A stretch of DNA of 64,000 nucleotides from Streptomyces caniferus (GCF_009811555.1 NZ_BLIN01000001.1:248001-312000), one strand, 5' to 3'. Positions 25,062 through 34,025 are shown, counted from the first letter of the stretch. The notes: generated by a model not told the origin, from the sequence alone. Translations and numbers: made by a program.

Positions 25062-25200
25062 GGAGGGTGTACGCGCCCGGAACGGTGGGGGACCCGGAGG
25101 GTGTACGCGCCCGGAACGGTGGGGGACCCGGAGGGTGTACGCGCCCGGAACGGTGGGGGACCCGGAGGGTGTACGCGCCCGGAACGGTGGGGGACCCGGA
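25062..25200. repeat. 34-bp tandem repeat, four perfect copies
   Basis: A 34-base unit beginning GGAGGGTGTACGCG and ending GGTGGGGGACCC is repeated without change at 25062-25095, 25096-25129, 25130-25163 and 25164-25197, with the first three bases of a fifth copy. The units are contiguous, so this is not a CRISPR array. The flanking non-coding interval 24845-25441 contains no credible gene. A frame crossing the repeat changes phase in each copy because 34 is not a multiple of three. Confidence 0.9.
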
Positions 25201-25441
25201 CGCCGGGGCAACCGGGACAGCGGGGTGACGGGGATGGCAGGGCATCCAGGACGCGTGGGCGGCGACATGGACGGTGTGGGCGCACGTCGAGGTGGTGAGC
25301 GCGGGGTTCCGGATGTGGGTGCGCAGATGCGCGAGGATGCTGGTGTCGGGTCGAGCGTCAGCGTTCCCCCGCCCTCGTGCGGTGAGACACCGCTCGGGGC
25401 ATGGACACCGCGCGTACGCGGCGGGCTCAGCACTGTTTGCT

Positions 25442-25897
25442 TCAGGCAGGATTCCGGTCGCGCACCTCCAGCTTCTCCAATATCCCGGCCACGCGGTCTC
25501 TCGCTTCGTCGACCGTGTCCATCGCCTCGACACAGGTCCAGTACATCCCGTCCTCGTCAGCGAGCAGCACCACGCTCACCAACGCCTCGCACACTTCCCG
25601 CAGCAGTCGGCACAGGCCGTTTAAAGCCTCTTTGACGTCCCGCACTTCGGACAGCTGAACCGCCCGCAGCCCACCAGTGACCGACGCCTGGCACAGCAGT
25701 CCCCCGCTGAACCGCCCGCCCGCGTCGCCCAGCCCTCGGGCTCTGGACCGCACTTCGTACGGCCCGAATATCGCGAGATGGCTGCCGATCGCCTCCGCCA
25801 AGGCCTGCGCCTGCCACGCCTCGGCGATCACTCCCTGCACCGTGTTCGCCTCGGCCAGACCGCGCCGGCTTGCCGCGATGATCCGCACCGCGTCCAT
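25442..25897 (-). CDS. Conserved hypothetical actinobacterial protein (DUF6099-like)
   Basis: A 151-residue cytoplasmic protein starting MDAVRIIAASRRGLAEANTV. It continues with AWQAQALAEAIGSHLAIFGP and later VKEALNGLCRLLREV and DEDGMYWTCVEAMDTVDEA. It is largely helical and has no catalytic motif I can identify. I recall similar short proteins in many streptomycetes under the name DUF6099, but this is from memory. The start at 25897 is chosen over one 11 codons upstream because GGAGGG lies 5 bases before it. It stands alone between repeat-rich and featureless spacers. Confidence 0.65.
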   Translation of the reverse strand: MDAVRIIAASRRGLAEANTVQGVIAEAWQAQALAEAIGSHLAIFGPYEVRSRARGLGDAGGRFSGGLLCQASVTGGLRAVQLSEVRDVKEALNGLCRLLREVCEALVSVVLLADEDGMYWTCVEAMDTVDEARDRVAGILEKLEVRDRNPA

Positions 25898-26484
25898 CCG
25901 CTCCCTCCTCTCCTCATCATTCGCGTGCACCCTGCACTCTTCCCACTACCCAGAGTGAGGGTGAACACCCAAAAAAGCCAGAGGAATTCGCAAATCTCTG
26001 GACAAGCAAGGCGATGTGGAAAGATCCATGACTCCAAAGAGTGACGAAGCGTGACCTCAGGCCCGCTCCCGCCCCTCACGCCACAGCTCCCCCACCTTCC
26101 ACACGCCCTGCACAAGTCACCCGAAACGCCCGAAGGGGGCACCCCAGAAGGCGCCGCCGATGAAAGGAGACGGACAGGGCGCTGGAAGGCACGCCCCGCG
26201 AGGAGACGGGCAGGACGCCGACAGAGGGCCGGCAGGACGAACCGGCCGAACCCTGTGCCCGCCCCGAAATCCCCCGAAATCCGGAACCCGCAACGCGGGA
26301 CCCACAAACCGGGCCCTGAACGCAGACCCTGAACCCGGGCCCACGCCCCGGAGCCGAAAGCCGGGCCCAAAACCCGGCACCGCCAGAATCCCGAACGCCG
26401 GTGGGGCGGAGGCCAACGCCCCCGCCCCACCGCCCTCCGCCGGCCCAGCTCGTCCCTACGCCCCAGGCCCCCGCCCCGCCCCCG
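25898..26484. other. Intergenic stretch, nothing recognised
   Basis: About 590 bases between the conserved hypothetical gene and the MazG-like gene. The first 140 bases are noticeably less GC-rich than the surroundings (25960-26045) and could hold the promoter of the leftward gene. The rest is GC-rich with repeated CCCGAAA and GAACCCGG words but no gene or strong hairpin. Confidence 0.4.
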
Positions 26485-26844
26485 CTACTCCTCCCCCTCC
26501 CGCGGACGATCGGGCCGCGCCGACCGCACCGCCGGGAACCGCGACTCATTGCGCTCGATCTTCGCGGCGAGCGCCGCCAGCGCGTCGATCCCCAGCGCCT
26601 CGCAGAACTGCAGCAGATACGCCAGTACGTCCGCGACCTCGTCCTCGACCCGGCCGGCCTTCCGCGGGTCCGACATCACCTTCGCCGACTCCTCCGGCGT
26701 CAACCACTGGAAGATCTCGACGAGTTCGGCCGCCTCGACGCTCAACGCGGCGGCCAGGTTCTTGGGCGTGTGGTACTGCTGCCAGTCCCGCGCGGCCGCG
26801 AACTCGGCCAGGCGTCGCTGCAGCGCATGAAGATCCTCACTCAT
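26485..26844 (-). CDS. MazG-like nucleotide pyrophosphohydrolase
   Basis: A 119-residue all-alpha NTP pyrophosphatase. The core is WQQYHTPKNLAAALSVEAAE then LVEIFQWL, with metal ligands in the ExxE of VEAAELVE and the ExxD of EDEVADVLAYLL. This size and motif order fit the RS21-C6/DCTPP1-like MazG group, which hydrolyses non-canonical or damaged dNTPs to monophosphates. Its ATG overlaps the stop of the AAA ATPase gene by ATGA, in a two-gene operon in which the ATPase gene is 5'-distal in the window but read second. On the minus strand MazG begins at 26844, just where the ATPase ends. The two are translationally coupled. Confidence 0.88.
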   Translation of the reverse strand: MSEDLHALQRRLAEFAAARDWQQYHTPKNLAAALSVEAAELVEIFQWLTPEESAKVMSDPRKAGRVEDEVADVLAYLLQFCEALGIDALAALAAKIERNESRFPAVRSARPDRPREGEE

Positions 26845-28328
26845 GCCTCTAGGTGTAGCACCTGTACGCCGGGCAGCCCGTCGGCGACCGAGGGATCCCG
26901 CACCGTCCCCAGCAGCCGCACATGCCCGCGCTCGGTCATCCGCACGGCCAGCGACACCAGCTCGCGGGCCTGCCTGCGGTCCATACAGCGATCCATCCCG
27001 TCCGCCATCACCGTCATCTGCTGATGGGCCGACGGGACCTCGCCCACCGGGTCCATGGCCAGCACGTCGGGCCCGGTGAGCAGCACCAGCGCCAGCGCGA
27101 GAAACCGCAGCTCGCCGTCGCCGAGCTGCTCGACGGGCAGCTCCCCCAGCTCGCCCCGGTCGAGGACGGCGCGCACACCCGCCGCACCACCGGCCCCGGG
27201 CACACCTTGCGTCCCCGTAGAGCCGCCGCGCCCCACCGCCGCAGGAGCGTCGGCGGCCCCGTCACCCGCCCCGCCCGCCTGCCGCGGCACCGCACGCAGC
27301 CCCTCGACGGGACCGGTACACGCCTCCCGTACCGCCGCGACCAGCACCGCATGCCGCCGCGCACACTCCAGGCTCGTCCGCTGCAACACCGTGGGCAGGT
27401 TGTCGCAGGCCGACCGCAGCCGTCCCTCGTCGCGCGGCTCCCCCGCCTCACGGCCCCAGCCGCCCGCCTCACCACCGCCCGTCCTGCGGCCCCGCGCCCC
27501 CCAGGCCACGGCAGCCCCTCCGACACTCCCGGTTCCGCCGGGCCCTTGCGCTTTCCCCGCTCCGCTCACCGGTTTCCCGCGCCCGGCCCCCGAGCCGCTT
27601 CCTCGGCCGCCCCCGCGCGCCCCAGGAGCACGCCCCGCACCACCCCCGCCGTCCGCGCCCCGTCCGCCGTCGCCGGCCGCACCCGTACCGCGCGTCCCCA
27701 CACCCCGCATGACCTCCGGCCGCGGGTCGCACACGAACGCCGACCGCAGCGCGACCACCACCTGTTCCGCCGCGGCGAGCACCAGCCGCTGTCCCGCCGT
27801 CTTGCCCGCGACACGCAACGGCAGCAGCGAGGTGCCGAGCCGGTCGTCGGGCAGCGGAGCGCGGGTCACGGGAGTCGCACCCGCGGTGTGCCAGGCGGCC
27901 TGGACCGCGGGGCGGGTGGGGTCGGTGAGCGCGGTGGTCAGCAGCGTCTCGCCGCCGCCGGTCAACCGCTCGCCGACGATGCGCAGTTCGGGTTCGGCCT
28001 GGATGGCGAGATCGAGATCGACGGGGCCGGCCGGGCCGTCGACCGTGCAGCCGATGCGGAACCCGCGCCGTCCCTGTTCGTCGGGGCGCGCCCCGACGGG
28101 CACACAGGCCGCCGGGCTGCCGGCGACCTCGCCCACCGCCCGTGCCAGCGATTCTCCGCTGCCGAGTCGGGCGAGGATCTCGTACGCCTGCAGCGCACTG
28201 GACTTGCCGCTTCCGCTCTCACCGCTCAACAGGGTCAGGGGGGTGAGCGGCAGGGTGACGCCGCGATGGGACTTGAAGGCGGACAGTCGTAACTCCGTGA
28301 CCGCCGGCCGCACACTGTCGGGATTCAT
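26841..28328 (-). CDS. AAA/RecF-SMC-type ATPase with a Gly/Arg-rich insertion
   Basis: A 495-residue ABC-ATPase-like protein. The N-terminal strand LRLSAFKSHRGVTLPLTPLT is followed by Walker A GESGSGKSS at 36-44. A signature-like segment QLGDGELRFLALALVLL and Walker B DVLAMDP lie near the C-terminus. This is the layout of RecF/OLD-like ATPases that act on nucleic acid ends. Residues about 209-300 are a Gly/Arg/Ala-rich insertion between the two halves, where related proteins have a short linker or coiled coil. It is transcribed just before the MazG-like gene and overlaps it. Its role is unknown; an association with nucleotide-pool cleaning or defence is possible but speculative. Confidence 0.8.
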   Translation of the reverse strand: MNPDSVRPAVTELRLSAFKSHRGVTLPLTPLTLLSGESGSGKSSALQAYEILARLGSGESLARAVGEVAGSPAACVPVGARPDEQGRRGFRIGCTVDGPAGPVDLDLAIQAEPELRIVGERLTGGGETLLTTALTDPTRPAVQAAWHTAGATPVTRAPLPDDRLGTSLLPLRVAGKTAGQRLVLAAAEQVVVALRSAFVCDPRPEVMRGVGTRGTGAAGDGGRGADGGGGAGRAPGARGGGRGSGSGAGRGKPVSGAGKAQGPGGTGSVGGAAVAWGARGRRTGGGEAGGWGREAGEPRDEGRLRSACDNLPTVLQRTSLECARRHAVLVAAVREACTGPVEGLRAVPRQAGGAGDGAADAPAAVGRGGSTGTQGVPGAGGAAGVRAVLDRGELGELPVEQLGDGELRFLALALVLLTGPDVLAMDPVGEVPSAHQQMTVMADGMDRCMDRRQARELVSLAVRMTERGHVRLLGTVRDPSVADGLPGVQVLHLEA

Positions 28329-28386
28329 GCCGGGACGCTATGCAGCGCCCCGGCCGGAGAACCGTTACGCCCAACAGCTCTTCCTA

Positions 28387-28773
28387 CTAACGAGGGACAG
28401 TTCCGGCTGCCTCCTCCGCTACCTCGGTGCCAAGAGGCGCCAGCAGGAAGACATTGGTGTCGACGCGGTGCATCCCGCTGCCGAGCCCGAAGACGACTCC
28501 GCTGGAGAAGTCCAGGATGCGCTTGGCGACATCGGCGTCGGCGCTGGTGAGGTCCAGCAGGACCGGGATCTGCGCCATCAGGTACTCGGCGACCTCACGG
28601 GCGTCCGCGAAGATCTGGACGCGGATGACGATGAACCGCCGCGCCTCCTGCGCCGGCTCCTCCTCGGGGAGGGCGCGGTGATCGGGCCAGGAAGGCCATC
28701 CACTGCTGCCGCGGAGCGGGACGACCTCGGCCAGCCCTTCCCACTGCTCGTCGGTGGCATCGGGGCCGTTCAC
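28387..28773 (-). CDS. SepF-like cell-division-associated protein
   Basis: A 128-residue protein. The C-terminal SepF fold shows as IRVQIFADAREVAEYLMAQI, then PVLLDLTSADADVAKRILDF, then SSGVVFGLGSGMHRVDTNVF. SepF binds FtsZ and the membrane in Gram-positive division; streptomycetes carry one SepF and additional SepF-like proteins. Here the N-terminal amphipathic membrane anchor of true SepF is not evident. It is also not next to ftsZ, so I take it as an SflA/SflB-type paralogue. It is divergent from the CorA gene. The start ATG at 28773 is the first plausible one. Confidence 0.83.
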   Translation of the reverse strand: MNGPDATDEQWEGLAEVVPLRGSSGWPSWPDHRALPEEEPAQEARRFIVIRVQIFADAREVAEYLMAQIPVLLDLTSADADVAKRILDFSSGVVFGLGSGMHRVDTNVFLLAPLGTEVAEEAAGTVPR

Positions 28774-28990
28774 CGAATCACCTCACCTGGGAGCGCGCTG
28801 GCTGTCTGCGGTATCTGCATCGCACAATTCTAGGGATAAACATACAAACCTTGGCGGACGCGACACACGCCGCGCACGCCCCGTTCCATCCTGCACCATG
28901 CCCGCTGACCTGTTCCGACATCTCCGGCAGATATCCTCCGTCGAGATTCTGTGTGCCTGTTCATCCCCAGTGACGGAGGTGGGTGCTGTC

Positions 28991-30148
28991 GTGGGCTCTG
29001 AGCCTCCCGGTCGTCGGCCGCGCGGTCTGCGCGGCCTGCGCAAGCCCGCCAAGAAGCGTCCCGCCGGGCCCTCGCCCGCCGAGACCACGGAGGAGTCCGA
29101 CGCGGCCGAGCCACCGGCCGAAACCACCAGCAGCGTCATCAACGCCGTTCTCTACCGCGACGGACACCGGGTCAGCACCCATGACACGCTCGCCGAGGCG
29201 TTCCGGCAGCAGCGCGCCACCTCCGGCACCCTCGCCTGGATCGGCCTGCACCGCCCCAGCCGCGACGAACTGCTCACCCTGGCGTCGGAATTCGACCTCC
29301 ACCCCCTCGCCGTCGAGGACGCCCTGGAGGCCCACCAGCGCCCCAAGCTGGAGCGCTACGGCGGCACCCTCTTCGTCGTCCTGCGCGCCGCGCGCTACCT
29401 CGACGACCCCGAAGAGGTCGATTTCGGGGAGCTGCATGTCTTCGTCGGCCGCGACTTCGTGCTCACCGTGCGACACGGCGGCGCCCCCGACCTCTCGGCG
29501 GTACGCGCACGCATGGAGGACACCCCCGAACTCCTCAAACGCGGCCCCGAAGCCGTGCTCTACGCCATCCTCGACGCCGTCGTCGACGGCTATGCGCCCG
29601 TCGTCGCCGGCGTCCAGAACGACATCGACGAGATCGAGACCGAGGTCTTCGGCGGTGACCCACGCGTCTCCCGGCGCATCTACGAACTCTCCCGCGAGGT
29701 CGTGGAGTTCCAGCGCGCCACCCGCCCGCTGAACGGCATGCTGGAGAGCCTGACCGCGGGCTTCGAGAAGTACGCCATCGACGAGGAACTGCGCCGCTAC
29801 CTGCGCGATGTGGCCGACCACGCGCTGCACACCACCGAACGCGTGGACGGCTTCCGGCAGGCCCTGCAGGACATCCTCGCCGTCAACGCGACCCTGGTGA
29901 ACCAGCAGCAGAACGCCGAAATGCGGGCCCTGGCCGAGGCCGGCTTCGAACAGAACGAGGAGATCAAGAAGATCTCCTCCTGGGCCGCCATCCTCTTCGC
30001 CCCGACACTCGTCGGCACGATCTACGGCATGAACTTCGCCCATATTCCGGAACTGCACTGGACCTTCGGCTATCCGGTCGCGATCGGGCTGATGGCCCTC
30101 GTGTGCGTGAGCCTGTACTTCATCTTCAAGCGGCGGGACTGGCTCTGA
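28991..30148 (+). CDS. corA: CorA-type magnesium/cobalt transporter
   Basis: A 385-residue 2-TM-GxN channel protein. The long cytoplasmic domain includes LAWIGLHRPSRDELLTLASE, LHPLAVEDALEAHQRPKLER and a stalk helix VEFQRATRPLNGML. The two C-terminal membrane segments flank the signature YGMNF (GMN at 346-348), and the basic tail is KRRDWL. It forms a pentameric Mg2+ channel gated by cytoplasmic Mg2+. I place the start at GTG 28991, 7 bases after GGAGGTGGG. The frame is open further upstream, but that part would overlap the divergent SepF-like gene and is not conserved. A Pro/Glu/Thr-rich N-terminal tail of about 45 residues precedes the domain. Confidence 0.92.
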   Translation: MGSEPPGRRPRGLRGLRKPAKKRPAGPSPAETTEESDAAEPPAETTSSVINAVLYRDGHRVSTHDTLAEAFRQQRATSGTLAWIGLHRPSRDELLTLASEFDLHPLAVEDALEAHQRPKLERYGGTLFVVLRAARYLDDPEEVDFGELHVFVGRDFVLTVRHGGAPDLSAVRARMEDTPELLKRGPEAVLYAILDAVVDGYAPVVAGVQNDIDEIETEVFGGDPRVSRRIYELSREVVEFQRATRPLNGMLESLTAGFEKYAIDEELRRYLRDVADHALHTTERVDGFRQALQDILAVNATLVNQQQNAEMRALAEAGFEQNEEIKKISSWAAILFAPTLVGTIYGMNFAHIPELHWTFGYPVAIGLMALVCVSLYFIFKRRDWL

Positions 30149-30227
30149 ACGACCGTTCCCGATTCTTGGGGGCTGGAATTCCTCGGGAGAGGGAGCCGTA
30201 GGGAGGGCGGAGGGGGCGGCGCGGGCG

Positions 30228-31787
30228 TTACGGCCTGCGCAGGAGGGTGATGCCGTCCTCCTCGGCGACCTGGACGTAGCCATGGGCGCGGTAGAGGCGC
30301 AGCATGCGGTGGGTCTGAGCCAGTGGGCAGGGGGTCTTGACGGTCGGGTCGTTTCGGTCCGCGACCACCCAGCGGGGCGGATCGGCCGGGATCGCGGTGG
30401 GTGCGGCGGGATCGGGGCCGGTGCCGAAGCAGACCAGGCTGACCGTGGCGCGTCCGGTCAGCATCGGGGCCAGGCGGTTCGAGGAGGCGACGGTGTCGCC
30501 GTCGGGTATGCGCGTCAACAGTCTTTCCGCCGTGCGGACATGGGCGGGGGTCTGCCAGGCCGAGGGGAGGACCAGGTCGTGGAGCGGGTAGACCGCGGCC
30601 GTGACGGCGGTGAAGGCGGCGGAGAAGGCGAGGACCTTACGGCGCCGGTGGGGCGGCACGATCTCCGGCCGCCGGTGGAGCACATCGATGAGACCGGCGA
30701 ATACGAGCGGCATCAGGATCGCGTTGTAATGGAAATTCGGCTGCCAGTAGTGCTCGTTGCCGGCCAGCAGTCGCCACGCGAGGGTGGGTATGCACAGCAG
30801 CGTCAGAGGGGAACGCAGGCCGAGGAATGCGGTGGGCGCGGCGAGCATGAACAGCAGCAGCCATTTCATCGGCGGCCAGAGCAGGTGCACACCCATGGAC
30901 ACGAGACCGGGGAGGCTGCCGGCGGAGGACGTTTCTCCCGGCATCTGGTGCCAGTAATCGAAGCCGCCGCGGGGGTTCATGGCGGGCAGGAGGACGAGTA
31001 TCTCCACCGCCGTGCCGGCCACGCCGAGAATGGCGACCGCGACGCCGAGCAGGAGGGGGAAGCGTCGCCGCTCCGCCGGCCGATCACGTCGCTCGCGCAC
31101 GCCCTGCCAGGCGATATAGGCACCGATCGCGGCGAGCGTGAGCCCGAGGTCCTCTTTCACCAGGAGCAGGGGCAGTGCCCACGCTGCCGCCGCCCACCAG
31201 TGCCGCTGTCCGAGCGCGGTCACGCTGAAGGCGAGAAGCGGGACCGCGAAGCAGATTTCGTGGAAGTCCTTGGTGACTCCCGCGACCAGGCCCCACGAGG
31301 CGCCCAGTGCGCAGCCCACCGCGAGGCCGGTGACCGGGCCGACGGCCCGGTGTGCCCAGCGGGTGAGCGGAAAACAGGCCAGTGCCATCAGTGCGGCCTG
31401 CATCACGAGCAGGGTGACGGCGCTGGGGAAGAGCCGGTAAAGGGGGGCGAGGAGCGCCAGGATGGGGTGGAAATGGTCTCCGAGGAGATTGAATCCCGGT
31501 CCTTTGAGTTCCACGACCGGCGCCCGGCCGTGCGCGTAGGCGCGGATTGCCTGCTCGAATATCCCCAGGTCGTAGCCGGCGTTGAGCATGCGGTCGTTGC
31601 GCAGCACCGACACCATGGTGTACAGCACGAAAAATACCGCGGTGACGGTCCAGCCCATGGCCCGTGGGCCGGGCAGGCGGTTTCCGAACGCGGTTGCGAA
31701 AGGGGGGACTTGGCGGTCCGAGGATATTCGGGTGAACCACGTGCCCCTGGTCCGCTCCGCCGTTTCCATCATCGCACCCACCGTCAT
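30228..31787 (-). CDS. DUF2079 multi-pass membrane protein
   Basis: About 519 residues with roughly ten membrane segments. Typical DUF2079 motifs are NAGYDLGIFEQAIRAYAHGR, GFNLLGDHFHPILALLAPLY and the loop GVTKDFHEICFAVPLLAFS. NEHYWQPNFHYNAILMPLVF follows. The C-terminal 120 residues are an extracytoplasmic domain, VASSNRLAPML to YVQVAEEDGITLLRRP. The family resembles GT-C polyprenol-linked glycosyltransferases or mannosyltransferases, but no activity is proven. The start is uncertain between 31787 and two ATGs at 31772 and 31769; none has a strong ribosome-binding site. Confidence 0.8.
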   Translation of the reverse strand: MTVGAMMETAERTRGTWFTRISSDRQVPPFATAFGNRLPGPRAMGWTVTAVFFVLYTMVSVLRNDRMLNAGYDLGIFEQAIRAYAHGRAPVVELKGPGFNLLGDHFHPILALLAPLYRLFPSAVTLLVMQAALMALACFPLTRWAHRAVGPVTGLAVGCALGASWGLVAGVTKDFHEICFAVPLLAFSVTALGQRHWWAAAAWALPLLLVKEDLGLTLAAIGAYIAWQGVRERRDRPAERRRFPLLLGVAVAILGVAGTAVEILVLLPAMNPRGGFDYWHQMPGETSSAGSLPGLVSMGVHLLWPPMKWLLLFMLAAPTAFLGLRSPLTLLCIPTLAWRLLAGNEHYWQPNFHYNAILMPLVFAGLIDVLHRRPEIVPPHRRRKVLAFSAAFTAVTAAVYPLHDLVLPSAWQTPAHVRTAERLLTRIPDGDTVASSNRLAPMLTGRATVSLVCFGTGPDPAAPTAIPADPPRWVVADRNDPTVKTPCPLAQTHRMLRLYRAHGYVQVAEEDGITLLRRP

Positions 31788-32011
31788 CGCCTCGGCAAAA
31801 GGAACACGATGCACCGCCCCGGCGGAAAGCGGGAGTGATGTGCCGGTCGCCCGCCGGCAGGCAATGTCGGCGGCCGAGAAATCACTCCCGTTTCTGCCTG
31901 TCCGGAGGGCGGTACGACCGCAGGAACGTATTCCGCGCGAGTGTAACGCCGGGCCCACGGGGCGAGTTCGGGTCGGTGCGGGACGGCCGGGAGCCGGTGG
32001 GTGACGTGGTG

Positions 32012-32875
32012 TCAGCGGGCCAGGCGGCCCAGAAGCGAGGAGGCCGCGGCGATGCCCAGTACGGCGGCGCCCACCAGGACGGTGTAGTCCAGGGCCAGAT
32101 GGGCGTGGGTGCCCAGGAGGAGACCGCGGAGGGCATCGACCTGGTAGCTCAGGGGGTTGATCCGGCTGACCGTCTGGAGCCAGCCGGGCATGATCGCCAC
32201 CGGGTAGAGGGCGTTGGAGGCGAAGAAGAGCGGCATGGTGATGGCCTGCCCGATGCCCATGAGGCGGTCGCGGGTGAGCACGATCCCGGCGATCGTCATG
32301 GACAGACAGGAGAAGAAGGCGGAGCCGAGCACCACCGCGACGACGACACCGAGGAGTCGTAGGGGGTTCCAGGTCATGGCCACGCCGAGCAGTGCGGCGA
32401 TGACGATCACCACGACGGCCTGGATCAGCGCCTTCACCCCGGCGGCGAAGGCCTTTCCGGCGATCAGGGCCGAGCGCGGGGTGGGCGTGACCAGCAGTTT
32501 GGTGAGGATGCCGGCGTCCCGCTCCCAGATGATCATGATGCCGTAGAAGATCGCGATGAACATGGTGGACTGGGCGATGATGCCGGGCGCCAGATAGTCG
32601 ATGTACGGGACGCCGCCGGTCGGGATGGCCTTGATACGGGTGAAGGTCTCGCCGAAGACCAGGAGCCACAGGGCGGGCTGGACGGCGCGGGTGTAGAGCT
32701 CGGTGCGGTCGTGGCGCAGCTTTTGCAGTTCGACCACGCACATCGCGAGGACTCTGGCGGGCAGCACCCGCCATCCGGTGCGGGCCCGCGGCGGGACCAG
32801 CAGCAGGTCCAGGCCGCCGGGGCCGGTGGCCGGTTCAGCCGACTCGGTGCGCGGTGCGGCGGGTGCTTCGGACAT
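32012..32875 (-). CDS. ABC-2 type exporter permease (DrrB-like)
   Basis: A 287-residue membrane protein with six predicted membrane segments. The ABC-2 signature is spread over YTRAVQPALWLLVFGETFTR, YLAPGIIAQSTMFIAIFYGI, ERDAGILTKLLVTPTPRSAL and FFASNALYPVAIMPGWLQTV. INPLSYQVDALRGLLLG is the end motif typical of daunorubicin-resistance type permeases. AGGAG precedes the ATG at 32875. The gene overlaps the 3' end of its partner ATPase gene by 41 bases, so the pair is one unit. The substrate is unknown; drug or lipid export is typical. Confidence 0.9.
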   Translation of the reverse strand: MSEAPAAPRTESAEPATGPGGLDLLLVPPRARTGWRVLPARVLAMCVVELQKLRHDRTELYTRAVQPALWLLVFGETFTRIKAIPTGGVPYIDYLAPGIIAQSTMFIAIFYGIMIIWERDAGILTKLLVTPTPRSALIAGKAFAAGVKALIQAVVVIVIAALLGVAMTWNPLRLLGVVVAVVLGSAFFSCLSMTIAGIVLTRDRLMGIGQAITMPLFFASNALYPVAIMPGWLQTVSRINPLSYQVDALRGLLLGTHAHLALDYTVLVGAAVLGIAAASSLLGRLAR

Positions 32876-34025
32876 CGCGGAAGTCTCCTGACTGCTCGTC
32901 GAGGCCGCTGCCGGCGACGTCCCGGAAGACGTCCTCCAGGGTCGGCACGGCGTCGGACGAGCGCGATGGGGCCGACGAGGGAGAGGAGGACGAGGAGGGG
33001 GCATCGGCCGGTCCGGCCGAAGGGGGCGATGAGGGGGCATCGGCCGGTGCGGGGGCGGCGGTGGCCGCGGGGTCCGGTGCCGTGGGGGCGGTGGACGCGG
33101 CCGCGCGGCGGCGGGCGTGCAGGGCGGACCGGAGCTCGTCGGGGGTGCCGAGGGCGCGGATGCGGCCGTGGTGCATCAGGGCGAGACGGTCGCAGTACTG
33201 GTCGGCCTCGTCCATGTAGTGCGTGGTCACCAGGACGGTCATGCCGGTGGCGGCCCGTACGGCGTTGATGTGCTCCCAGACGCTGGTACGGGCGATCGGG
33301 TCGAGGCCGATGGTCGGCTCGTCGAGCATCAGCAGCCGGGGCGCGCTGACCAGCGCCTGAGCGAGTTCGAGGCGGCGGATCATGCCGCCGGAGTACGTCT
33401 TGGCGAGCCGGCCGGCCGCGTCGGTGAGGCCGACCGCCTCCAGCGCCTGGGCGATGCGTGCGGCGCGTTCCCGGCGGGGGACGTCGAAGACCCGAGCGAA
33501 CAGGGCGACGTTCTCGCGGCCGGTCAGCCCGGCGTCGGCGGACAGCTGCTGCGGTACGTACCCCAGCAGCCGGCGCACCGCCATCCGCTCCTTCGCCGCA
33601 TCGTGCCCGAAGACCCGCACCATGCCGGCCGGGACGGGCAGGAGGGTGGTGATACAGCGGATCGCGGTGGTCTTGCCCGCCCCGTTGGGACCGAGCAGGC
33701 CGAAGACCTCGCCGGGGCGGACGGAGAGGTCGACGCCGTCCACGGCCTTGGTCTCACCGAAGGCGTAGCGCAGGGCCCGGCAGGTCACGGCGTCGGGTGC
33801 GGTCGCGTCCGGGCCGTTAGCCGTCATATCCGGGCGGGACGCGGTCACGTCCGGGCCAGGAGCGGTCCCGTCCCGGCTCAGTGTGGTCATGTCCGAGGTG
33901 GGAGCGGTCACGTCCGGGGCACCATCGGTCGCGTCCGGTCTCGCGGCTTCCGTTGCGTGCGGCTCGCCGGCCGGTCCGACCGCGCCGGACATCCGCCCCG
34001 GCCTTCCTTCGTCCTCGCAGGTCAT
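32835..34025 (-). CDS. ABC transporter ATP-binding protein (DrrA-like) with Asp/Thr/Pro repeats at the N-terminus
   Basis: A 396-residue ATPase. Walker A is GLLGPNGAGKTT, the signature motif TYSGGMIRRLELAQAL, Walker B LLMLDEPTIGLDP and the switch region VTTHYMDEADQ. The C-terminal part carries a Pro/Ala/Ser linker and then VPTLEDVFRDVAG, typical of DrrA. Before the ATPase core come about 80 unusual residues with a seven-residue repeat (PDxTAxx). I start at ATG 34025, which has GGAG 6 bases upstream; ATG 33992 is an alternative. It powers the adjacent permease. Confidence 0.88.
   Translation of the reverse strand: MTCEDEGRPGRMSGAVGPAGEPHATEAARPDATDGAPDVTAPTSDMTTLSRDGTAPGPDVTASRPDMTANGPDATAPDAVTCRALRYAFGETKAVDGVDLSVRPGEVFGLLGPNGAGKTTAIRCITTLLPVPAGMVRVFGHDAAKERMAVRRLLGYVPQQLSADAGLTGRENVALFARVFDVPRRERAARIAQALEAVGLTDAAGRLAKTYSGGMIRRLELAQALVSAPRLLMLDEPTIGLDPIARTSVWEHINAVRAATGMTVLVTTHYMDEADQYCDRLALMHHGRIRALGTPDELRSALHARRRAAASTAPTAPDPAATAAPAPADAPSSPPSAGPADAPSSSSSPSSAPSRSSDAVPTLEDVFRDVAGSGLDEQSGDFRDVRSTRRTAHRVG
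33792..33938 (-). repeat. Degenerate 21-bp repeat coding for seven PDxTAxx heptapeptides
   Basis: Residues about 30-78 of the ABC ATPase read as seven diverged heptads: PDATDGA, PDVTAPT, SDMTTLS, RDGTAPG, PDVTASR, PDMTANG, PDATAPD. At DNA level the words GTCACGTCCGGG and close variants recur every 21 bases or multiples. This is a coding minisatellite in a disordered tail and is likely to vary between strains. Confidence 0.7.

Noticed and set aside
25062..25200. CRISPR array
   Set aside because: The 34-bp units are contiguous with no spacers, and no cas gene is nearby.
24955..25635. A protein frame crossing the 34-bp tandem repeats
   Set aside because: The repeat is not a multiple of three and the frame continues through unrelated low-complexity sequence into the antisense of the next gene.
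30282..31838. A 518-codon plus-strand frame opposite the DUF2079 gene
   Set aside because: Hydrophilic, unconserved-looking shadow; the minus strand has clear membrane segments and family motifs.
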